From Streptomyces sp. NBC_00620 (lineage in GTDB: Bacteria > Actinomycetota > Actinomycetes > Streptomycetales > Streptomycetaceae): 64,000 bases of DNA. The notes beneath the pieces are model-generated. The model did no database searches. It saw only the letters and a program-made list of their open reading frames with translations, and was not told the origin of the DNA. Below, piece by piece: positions 57,944-64,000 of the stretch. The stretch spans positions 1,335,001 to 1,399,000 of the forward strand of contig NZ_JAPENY010000002.1 of NCBI RefSeq assembly GCF_026341825.1. Direction: 5' to 3'. A program made the position numbers and the translations under genes. Each line of letters begins with the position of its first letter. Position 1 is the first letter of the stretch.

Positions 57944-59426
57944 GCGCGCGTGCGCCCTCCGTCGCGCACAGGGCTGCCAGCACCAGCAGGGCCGCGTGCA
58001 CCGGCCATTCTCCGAACCGGACGTACGGCGTGACACCCCGTGCCAGCGGCACCTCGTACACCATCGTCTTGCTGGCGTCCGTGCCGAGCCGGGAGCCGAC
58101 GCGCTCGCCGCTCGGGCCGTAGACGGCGGAGACGCCGGTCAGCGTTGCGTGCACCATCGAGCGGCCGGTCTCGGCGGCCCGCAGTGCGGCGAGTGAGGCG
58201 TGCTGTTCGGGCGCCCAGCTCTTCTGGAAGCTCGATGTCGAGGACTGCGCGAGGAGTACCTCGGCGCCGTCCTGGGCGAGATGGCGGCTCATGTCGGGGA
58301 ACGCCGACTCGAAGCAGACCATCGGGCCCACGCGCAGCCCGTTCCCGACGTTCATCACCACCTGCTCGGTGCCCTGCCTGCGGTCCTCGCCCGCCGCCTT
58401 GCCCACCGAGGTCGCCCAGCCGAGGACACTGCGCGCGGGAACGTACTCCCCGAAGGGGACCAGCCGCATCTTGTCGTAACGGTCGCCGGTCGGGCCCCCG
58501 GGTCCCACCAGGACCGAGCTCTTGTAGATGCCGGGCCGGTCGGAGCGGCGCGCGTCGACGTTCACCAGGAGGTCGGCGCCCGTGAGCCGTGACAGTGCGG
58601 CGATCCGGTTCGCCAGGTCGGGCCGGTCGGCGAGGTCGAAGCCGACGCTGCTCTCGCCCCAGACGATCAGGTCGAGGTCCTGACCGGCGAGTGTGCGGGT
58701 GAGCGCCTCCTCGCGTGCGAAACGCTGGTCGGCGCCGTCGATGACGCCGGGCTGTACGACGGCGACGCGGACCCGGCCGTCCACGTCGGGGCGCGGCGAC
58801 CACACCCAGGCCGCCGAGGTGGCGGCGGCCGTGGCGACCAGGCCGGCCACGGCGGGTATTCGGGCCTGGCGTACGGAAACGAGTACGGCGACGGCGACGT
58901 TGACCGTCACCACCAGGAAGCTGAGCAGCCACACCCCGCCGACCGAGGCGAGCCGCAGCGCGGGGTCCACCTGCCACTGGCTCGACCCGAGCAGGCCCCA
59001 CGGGCCGCCCAACCCCTGCCAGGACCGGACGAGTTCGACCATCAGCCAGCCGGACGGCAGCACCACGAGGGCGGCCGCGATCTGCCCCGGCGAGGGCACA
59101 CCGCCGAGGAACCGGCGCACGAGCCAGCCCCAAGGGGCCCACAGCGCGCCGAGCAACGCGGCTATGACCAGCGTGAACACATGCAGGCTCGGCAGCAGCC
59201 AGTGGTGCACCGCCAACATGAAGCCGAGCCCGCCGAGCCAGCCGTCGTACGCGGCCCGCTTTGCCGTCGGGGCCGAGCGGACCAGCAGGATCCAGGGCAC
59301 GAGGGCGACGTACGCGAACCACCACAAGGAGGGGGCGGGGAAGGCGAACACGGGCAGCGCGCCCGCCAGAGCGGCGACGACGCCGCGGCGCCAGGGGGAG
59401 ACGAGCCAGCGCTCACGCCTGTTCAT
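57861..59426 (-). CDS. lnt: Apolipoprotein N-acyltransferase
   Basis: This 521-residue enzyme has six to seven helices and an extracellular nitrilase domain. The catalytic Glu-Lys-Cys triad is E258 (WGES), K319 (YDKMRLVPFGEYVP) and C371 (VCFES). It adds the third acyl chain to lipoproteins. GGGAGG precedes ATG 59426. Confidence 0.93.
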   Translation of the reverse strand: MNRRERWLVSPWRRGVVAALAGALPVFAFPAPSLWWFAYVALVPWILLVRSAPTAKRAAYDGWLGGLGFMLAVHHWLLPSLHVFTLVIAALLGALWAPWGWLVRRFLGGVPSPGQIAAALVVLPSGWLMVELVRSWQGLGGPWGLLGSSQWQVDPALRLASVGGVWLLSFLVVTVNVAVAVLVSVRQARIPAVAGLVATAAATSAAWVWSPRPDVDGRVRVAVVQPGVIDGADQRFAREEALTRTLAGQDLDLIVWGESSVGFDLADRPDLANRIAALSRLTGADLLVNVDARRSDRPGIYKSSVLVGPGGPTGDRYDKMRLVPFGEYVPARSVLGWATSVGKAAGEDRRQGTEQVVMNVGNGLRVGPMVCFESAFPDMSRHLAQDGAEVLLAQSSTSSFQKSWAPEQHASLAALRAAETGRSMVHATLTGVSAVYGPSGERVGSRLGTDASKTMVYEVPLARGVTPYVRFGEWPVHAALLVLAALCATEGARALRLRRPAPPPPVPPARTVHESPAHPGH

Positions 59427-59495
59427 CCTGAGCCTCCCTCCCCGGTGCGTGCCTCCAGTGTGCGCGCCGGGGACGATCTCCGACAGGGGGTATCG

Positions 59496-59544
59496 GCTCG
59501 GGTGGCGACTGTTCTCGGTCAGGGCGCTCGGGTGGCGGCTGTTC
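59496..59544. repeat. Pair of 19-bp direct repeats upstream of lnt
   Basis: 59496-59514 and 59526-59544 (GCTCGGGTGGCGRCTGTTC) differ by one base and lie 30 bases apart. Confidence 0.85.
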
Positions 59545-59577
59545 ACATCCTTCTGCGCCGCCGAGGGCTCAGGACCC

Positions 59578-60063
59578 TCAGGTGGCCGCGGGCTCCTGAC
59601 GTGTCTGGGAGGTGCGACGCCACTTCTCCTGGACGATCACCTCGCGCAGCCGCCAGCCGTCGTGCGTACGCACCAGCCCGAAGGCGTAACGGCCGCCGCA
59701 CACGAAGTCGGGCGCGGTGGAACCGTCGTCATGTCCCGTGAACCTCATCGGATTGATGTAGTCCGCCTGGATTCGGGCGGTGTCGCCGGTGTCCTGCTCC
59801 AGCTGCCCGAACCGAACGCGCCGGTTGACGATCAGGTGCTGGCGCATGGGGAACAGTTCCATGCTCTGGGAAAGCCATACCGCGACCTGCACGGCGTCTC
59901 CCTCGATTCCGCCGGCCGAGCGGTAGTCCGCACGTCCGTCCGGCGCGAACAGCCCCCGGTACGCCTCCCAGTCTCCGTCGTCCACGGCCACCGCGTACTC
60001 GGTGACGAGTCCGTCCACGGCGAACCGGTCCATCACGGTCGCGAGCTCCACACGCTGCGTCAT
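59578..60063 (-). CDS. SnoaL/NTF2-like family protein
   Basis: This 161-residue protein has the cone-shaped NTF2 fold: DRFAVDGLVTEYAVAVDDGDWEAYRGLFAPDGRADY is the conserved N-terminal helix-strand block. It may be an isomerase, hydrolase or binding protein. The start could extend to 60093. Confidence 0.8.
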   Translation of the reverse strand: MTQRVELATVMDRFAVDGLVTEYAVAVDDGDWEAYRGLFAPDGRADYRSAGGIEGDAVQVAVWLSQSMELFPMRQHLIVNRRVRFGQLEQDTGDTARIQADYINPMRFTGHDDGSTAPDFVCGGRYAFGLVRTHDGWRLREVIVQEKWRRTSQTRQEPAAT

Positions 60064-60276
60064 TTGATCAGTGTTGGCCACGGGGCCTGCCACGCCAAGG
60101 GGCTAAGCGGTGATATTCAGGAGCCGTCCACCTCTGTGTGCGTGAGACCGGTGGCTTCGCCGAGCGGCAGGACTCCGTTCTCCGACCGCTGTTGAGCGGC
60201 GTAGCGCGAACGCTCCGGCCGGTACTCGACAAGTACGGGGTGTGGCCGTGGTCGAGCGGCTGCGGAAGGGGACCCG

Positions 60277-60843
60277 ATGGAATCGGACGACGACGATCTG
60301 CTGACGCGCTCGGCACGTGACCCGGCGGCCTTCGAGCCACTGGTCGAGCGCCACGCCGGTGTACTGCACGGCTATCTGGCCCGCCGGGCGCCCGCCGCCG
60401 CGGACGATCTGCTGGCGGAGGTCTGGTTGCAGGCCTACGCGAGCCGCTCCACCTTCGACGCCGACCGTGGCACGGCTCGTACCTGGCTGTTCGGGGTGGC
60501 GAGGAACGTACTGGCCGCGCACTGGCGGCAGAACGGGCGGGAACAGCCGGGAACGCCCGGTGATCGTGCCGACAGCGACCCGTGGCAGGGGGTCGACGAA
60601 CGGCTGGACGCCGCGGCGGTCGCGCCGTTCCTGCGGCACACGATCGCCGGACTTCCGCACGTGGAGCGCGAGTTGCTGCTCCTCGTCGCCTGGGAGCGGC
60701 TCACCCCGACCGAGGCCGCGGCCGCGGTCGGAATCCCCCCGGGCACCGCAAGATCCCGCCTGCACCGTGCCCGTGCACGGCTGCGTGCGGCACTCGCACC
60801 GACCAGTGCCGGCACCCTCAACCGGACAGGAGACCTCGCATGA
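60277..60843 (+). CDS. ECF-type sigma factor
   Basis: This 188-residue sigma factor has region 2 (FEPLVERHAGVLHGYLARRAPAAADDLLAEVWLQAYASRSTFD) and region 4 (PHVERELLLLVAWERLTPTEAAAAVGIPPGTARSRLHRARARLR). It has GAAGGGG before ATG 60277. Its stop overlaps the start of the next gene, so the two are coupled. Confidence 0.88.
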   Translation: MESDDDDLLTRSARDPAAFEPLVERHAGVLHGYLARRAPAAADDLLAEVWLQAYASRSTFDADRGTARTWLFGVARNVLAAHWRQNGREQPGTPGDRADSDPWQGVDERLDAAAVAPFLRHTIAGLPHVERELLLLVAWERLTPTEAAAAVGIPPGTARSRLHRARARLRAALAPTSAGTLNRTGDLA

Positions 60844-61769
60844 CCACGACCGAGCCCGATGTCCTCGACTTTCCCGGCGCAGAGACCCTTGAGGCCGCCG
60901 GGCGGGTGGATCCGCCGAGCACGTCGACCGTCGCAGCCGCGCAGGCCGCGGTACGGGAGGCCGTGGCCCGTGACATGGCGGCAGTCCCCCGGCGGCGGCG
61001 TGGCGGCGTCCGGCGCCGGTCCGCAGTGGCCGCCTTGGCCGTGGCGGCGGTCACCGCCGCCGTCCTGGTGTACCCGACGGTCTCCGTCGACGGCGGCCCG
61101 CCGGCCGCGAGCGCGAACGCGGCGGCCTTCTTGCAGCACGTGGCGGACGCGGCGGCGGACGAGAGCAAGCCCGCCACCGACGTCCCGTACTGGAAGGTGC
61201 GCGTCCGCTACACCCACCCGGGCGGGAAGGCCGACATCCAGTCGACCTGGTTCAGCCGGACCGCCGTCATCCTCGAACAGGGCCCCGGCGGGCGGGACTC
61301 GGGGGCCTGCCGCGACGGCTTCTGCTACTTCCCCGAGCCCCGGGGCATGGTCTGGACGATCGGGAAGACCAAGCTGACCTGGGACGAACTCGGCAAGCTG
61401 CCCACCGACCCGGCGGCCCTGAAAACCCGCCTTCTCGGCGACTCGGCAGGCAGCACGGCCACGACCGGGAATCTCCACAACAGCATCGTGCAACTGCTCG
61501 CCACCGCACCGTCGAGCCCCCAGTTGCGCGCGGCCCTGTTCGAGATCCTGGCCGGGATGGACGGCGTACGGCTCGTCGGCCCGGCCAAGGACAGCGCGGG
61601 ACGGCAGGGCACGGCCGTGGAATGGCAAGGCCCGGAGCTGCACCACCGCCTCATCGTCGACCCTGACACCAGTGACGTCCTGGAACACCAGGAGAAGGGC
61701 GCCGTCACGGGCGGGGCATGGCTCGGCACGACTTATCTGTCCGTGGGGCCGGCCTGGAAGCTTGGCTGA
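60840..61769 (+). CDS. CU044_5270-family membrane protein, probable anti-sigma factor
   Basis: This 309-residue protein has a cytoplasmic N-terminus, one transmembrane helix (AVAALAVAAVTAAVLVYPTV) and an extracytoplasmic C-terminal domain. Members are regularly encoded behind ECF sigma factors. The start ATG overlaps the sigma stop. Confidence 0.83.
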   Translation: MTTTEPDVLDFPGAETLEAAGRVDPPSTSTVAAAQAAVREAVARDMAAVPRRRRGGVRRRSAVAALAVAAVTAAVLVYPTVSVDGGPPAASANAAAFLQHVADAAADESKPATDVPYWKVRVRYTHPGGKADIQSTWFSRTAVILEQGPGGRDSGACRDGFCYFPEPRGMVWTIGKTKLTWDELGKLPTDPAALKTRLLGDSAGSTATTGNLHNSIVQLLATAPSSPQLRAALFEILAGMDGVRLVGPAKDSAGRQGTAVEWQGPELHHRLIVDPDTSDVLEHQEKGAVTGGAWLGTTYLSVGPAWKLG

Positions 61770-61796
61770 CTGGTCTTCCCGGCCAGGGGCAGGGTC

Positions 61797-61840
61797 GGAC
61801 AGGGCCCGGTGCACGAATCCTTGTGCACCGGGCCCTGTCC
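61797..61840 (+). terminator. Strong terminator of the sigma/anti-sigma operon
   Basis: A perfect 18-bp stem GGACAGGGCCCGGTGCAC with its complement around an 8-base loop, 27 bases behind the anti-sigma gene. Confidence 0.88.
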
Positions 61841-62006
61841 GTGCCGTCACCGGTCCGGAGCAGAACACCCGCGTGCCGTCCCGGAGTCGGACAACTCGGC
61901 TGTGTGGCAGTCCAGTTGCCCGAGGAGGGGCCGTACGTCCTCTACGGGGACGTGCTCGCGCATCTGCGATCGTGGGGCGATCCGTTCGCGCTGCGAGGAG
62001 GCACTT

Positions 62007-62747
62007 ATGGCACGTTCTGTCACGGTGGTCACGGGCGGTGGTCGGGGGATCGGTGCCGCGACCTGTACGCGCCTCGCGGCGGACGGGCACGACATCGCGT
62101 TGGGATACGTCAGTGACGGCGCCGCCGCCGAATGGACCGCCACCGCCGTCCGGGGGGCCGGGGCGCGCTGTGTCATGGTCCGTATGGACATCTCCGACGA
62201 GGCCGATGTGGAGCGGTTGTTCGACATGGCGGCGGACCGGCTGGGGCCGGTGACGGGGCTGGTGAACAACGCCGGGGTGACCGGCCCGCCCGGCAGGCTC
62301 GCGGACGCCGACCCCGCAGATCTGCGGCGGGTGGTGGAGGTCAACCTCCTGGGCACGCTGCTGTGTTCGCGCCGCGCGGCCCGTTCGATGGCGGCCTGGG
62401 GGAGCGGAGTCATAGTGAACGTCTCGTCGGCGGCCGCCACCCTCGGCAGCCCCGGGGAGTTCGTCCACTACGCGGCCAGCAAAGCGGCTGTCGACGCACT
62501 GACCATCGGCCTCGCCAAGGAACTCGGCCCCGACGGCATCCGCGTCAACGCGGTCGCGCCGGGAATGGTCGACACCGAGATGCACGCGACGATGGGTGAC
62601 CCGGGCCGGGCCGATCGCGCCGCGTCCGCCATTCCGCTCCGCAGGGTCGGCCAGGCCGAGGAAATCGCCGCCGCCATCGCCTGGTTGATGTCACCCGACG
62701 CCTCTTACACGACGGGGGCGGTGCTGCGGGTGTCCGGAGGGCGGTGA
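62007..62747 (+). CDS. Short-chain dehydrogenase
   Basis: This 246-residue SDR begins MARSVTVVTGGGRGIG and has NNAG and YAASK. GAGGAG precedes ATG 62007. It is a stand-alone SDR gene of unknown substrate. Confidence 0.86.
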   Translation: MARSVTVVTGGGRGIGAATCTRLAADGHDIALGYVSDGAAAEWTATAVRGAGARCVMVRMDISDEADVERLFDMAADRLGPVTGLVNNAGVTGPPGRLADADPADLRRVVEVNLLGTLLCSRRAARSMAAWGSGVIVNVSSAAATLGSPGEFVHYAASKAAVDALTIGLAKELGPDGIRVNAVAPGMVDTEMHATMGDPGRADRAASAIPLRRVGQAEEIAAAIAWLMSPDASYTTGAVLRVSGGR

Positions 62748-62834
62748 GGTCCGGAGTGTTGCGGCTCGGCGGTTCGAGCGTGTGGTTCGAGTGTGTTCCG
62801 GCTCAGCGGCTCGAGCGCCGCCGCATCGGCGACG

Positions 62835-63014
62835 TCACGCCGCCTCGATGACCTCGCCGCGTATCGCCTTGGCCCACTCCACGACCAACAGCTCGTACTC
62901 CGCTCGCTCCTGCGCCGAGAGGGAGCCGCCTGCGCGCATCCACAGCGCGCGAATCTGTTCGTTCACCGCGGCGGCAGACCGCACGGAACCAGAGGGCATT
63001 AAATCGGGGGACAT
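62835..63014 (-). CDS. 59-residue protein with a TTA codon
   Basis: The gene encodes MSPDLMPSGSVRSAAAVNEQ and then IRALWMRAGGSLSAQERAEY followed by a helix ELLVVEWAKAIRGEVIEAA. The fifth codon is TTA, which in streptomycetes needs the bldA tRNA. The start follows a damage-type promoter by 7 bases, so the message is probably leaderless. The predicted structure is mostly helical. No family is recognised, but the codon bias of the rest is good. Confidence 0.72.
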   Translation of the reverse strand: MSPDLMPSGSVRSAAAVNEQIRALWMRAGGSLSAQERAEYELLVVEWAKAIRGEVIEAA

Positions 63015-63021
63015 GGGTGCA

Positions 63022-63044
63022 AGCCTAAGGGCATGGACTGACAG
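63022..63044 (-). promoter_or_regulatory. DNA-damage-like promoter of the 59-residue gene
   Basis: Read on the minus strand: CTGTCAGTC (63044-63036), exactly 8 bases, TAGGCT (63027-63022), 7 bases, ATG 63014. Two mismatches to TTGTCRGTG, perfect TANNNT and spacing. Confidence 0.55.
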
Positions 63045-63097
63045 TGCGCTACCAGACGGCTACTCAGGCCGTATGTGGTTGGTCACGGCCGCCGCGT

Positions 63098-63493
63098 TCA
63101 CTGTCGCTCGGCCCAGCTGCGGGACCAGTCAAGGAGGGGGCCCATCGCGGTCACCAAGTCGTCGCCGAGCGGGGTGAGATGCCAGGAGGAGTGGGCGGTT
63201 GACGTGGTGATACCCGCCTCGCGGAGTTCCGTGAGGCGGGTGGACAGGACGCTGGAGGACATGTCGTCGCAGCGGCGCTGGAGGTCGCGGAAGCCGATCG
63301 GGTCCCCGCCCCGGTGGAGTTCCCAGATGACGCGCAGAGTCCAGCGCCGCCCGAGGAGGTCCAACGCCGCCATGATGGGGCGGCCGCTCGTCGAGCCGCG
63401 CACCGGGCGGCCGGGTGCCGGGGTGTCGACTGGCGGGGAGTCGGTTGTCGGGATACCGGCGGCGGAGTGCTGGGGTTCGGGTGGCGTGGTCAA
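63098..63493 (-). CDS. HxlR-family regulator
   Basis: This protein of about 131 residues has the HxlR winged helix (DLLGRRWTLRVIWELHRGGDPIGFRDLQRRCDDMSSSVLSTRLTEL). A GTG at 63529 is in frame but would lie inside the promoter palindrome and upstream of the expected transcription start, so TTG 63493 with a GAGAGG site is preferred. It lacks a conserved cysteine, so it is not a thiol sensor. Confidence 0.77.
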   Translation of the reverse strand: MTTPPEPQHSAAGIPTTDSPPVDTPAPGRPVRGSTSGRPIMAALDLLGRRWTLRVIWELHRGGDPIGFRDLQRRCDDMSSSVLSTRLTELREAGITTSTAHSSWHLTPLGDDLVTAMGPLLDWSRSWAERQ

Positions 63494-63526
63494 GTGGGCG
63501 CCTCTCGCGGGGAGTTGCTCACTTCC

Positions 63527-63561
63527 CACCCTTGCGCTTCGATTTCAGAAGCGCAAGGGTG
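63527..63561. promoter_or_regulatory. Symmetric divergent promoter/operator of hxlR and the carboxymuconolactone decarboxylase gene
   Basis: Two 14-bp arms CACCCTTGCGCTTC / GAAGCGCAAGGGTG with a 7-base centre. Each arm contains the -35 (TTGCGC) of one gene and the -10 (AAGGGT) of the other, at 17-base spacing in both directions. The + strand message starts at ATG 63568, 7 bases after the -10. Confidence 0.68.
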
Positions 63562-63567
63562 CTGGGC

Positions 63568-64000
63568 ATGAAGCAGCGCATCGACGGCGTGACGCCGCCC
63601 TACGAGCCCGAGACCGACCGCGCGTTGCACAGGTGGATGCCGCCCGGCGTCACCCGTGAACCCCTGATGCTCTTCAAGGTCCTGGAACGCCACCCCGAAC
63701 TGGCCTCGCGCATGCGGGCGTTGGGCGCGGGCCTCCTCGTCCACGGCCGGCTCGCCGATGCCGACCGCGAACTCGTGATCGCCCGCGTCACCGCCCGCTC
63801 CGGATGCGCGTACGAGTGGGGCGTCCATATGGCGGCGTACGCCGAAACGGCCGGACTCGGCGAGGGGCAGGTCACCCTCACCGCGACCGGCGAAGCTGAC
63901 GACCCCGCGTGGTCCGCCCGGCAGACGGCCCTGCTGCGTGCCGTGGACGAACTCCACGCCACCTCGCAGGTGAGCGACGCGGCGTGGAGCGGGTTGCGGG
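63568..64000 (+). CDS. Carboxymuconolactone decarboxylase-family protein (3' end outside window)
   Basis: The 144 visible residues contain the AhpD-like helical block: ERHPELASRMRALGAGLLVHGRLADADRELVIARVTARSGCAYEWGVH. The usual second cysteine (CxxC) is replaced: only C79 is seen, so a peroxidase role is unlikely. It is divergent from hxlR and probably repressed by it. Confidence 0.85.
   Translation, partial: MKQRIDGVTPPYEPETDRALHRWMPPGVTREPLMLFKVLERHPELASRMRALGAGLLVHGRLADADRELVIARVTARSGCAYEWGVHMAAYAETAGLGEGQVTLTATGEADDPAWSARQTALLRAVDELHATSQVSDAAWSGLR

Overview
The window looks like chromosomal DNA of a Streptomyces or a close relative. It is GC-rich with strong third-position GC bias, uses many GTG starts, carries a tandem glycine riboswitch upstream of gcvP, and contains families typical of streptomycetes (DUF5999, CU044_5270-type anti-sigma protein, HipA-like/DUF3037 pair, many leaderless starts). 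It opens inside a 23S rRNA gene and closes inside a carboxymuconolactone-decarboxylase-family gene.

Layout. 1-3.2 kb: end of an rRNA operon (23S 3' part, 5S, terminator). 3.2-17.2 kb: a housekeeping block on the + strand: CDP-alcohol phosphatidyltransferase, a nucleotidyltransferase fused to a phosphomannomutase-like domain, DUF881-Sbp-DUF881, a GarA/OdhI-type FHA protein, a MerR regulator of the FtsR type, a DUF151 nuclease-like protein, a second MerR, DNA polymerase IV, a PRC-barrel gene (minus strand) and riboswitch-controlled gcvP. The order resembles the known Mycobacterium tuberculosis block pgsA2-Rv1823-1825-gcvH-garA-Rv1828-1830-gcvB, but without gcvH. 17.2-24.2 kb: small conserved genes, a glutamate-cysteine ligase family enzyme, a VWA lipid- or membrane-anchored protein, a CPBP protease and a PhzF enzyme. 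24.2-40 kb: a more accessory stretch with a PAS-GAF-SpoIIE-HATPase protein, a GH15 enzyme, a large MalT-like LuxR regulator next to a DHA2 exporter, DUF2252, HdeD, SHOCT and diacylglycerol-kinase-like genes, and a PadR regulator. 40-51.2 kb: three EamA exporters, MocR, LysR, flavin-binding proteins, a Rieske TAT lipoprotein and a HipA-like/DUF3037 pair. 51.2-64 kb: two tandem SDR genes, an orphan peptide-type solute-binding lipoprotein, ung, apolipoprotein N-acyltransferase, a sigma/anti-sigma pair, another SDR gene, a 59-residue protein gene with a TTA codon, and a divergent HxlR/carboxymuconolactone decarboxylase pair.

How parts work together. gcvP is controlled by glycine through a tandem riboswitch, while the neighbouring FHA protein is of the type that controls 2-oxoglutarate/glutamate metabolism, so amino-nitrogen metabolism is a theme of the first block. 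dinB, ung, a TPR-like gene and the 59-residue gene share a promoter form matching the mycobacterial RecA-independent DNA-damage motif (TTGTCRGTG-N8-TANNNT), which suggests a small dispersed damage-response regulon. I see no CRISPR array, prophage, insertion sequence, tRNA gene or polyketide/non-ribosomal peptide cluster. The items most worth a second look are the shared damage-type promoters, the TTA-containing 59-residue gene, a leaderless 13-codon upstream ORF before an EamA exporter, the zinc-ribbon GarA homologue, and three enzymes whose catalytic motifs are altered (phosphomannomutase-like domain, SpoIIE phosphatase domain, isochorismatase-family hydrolase).
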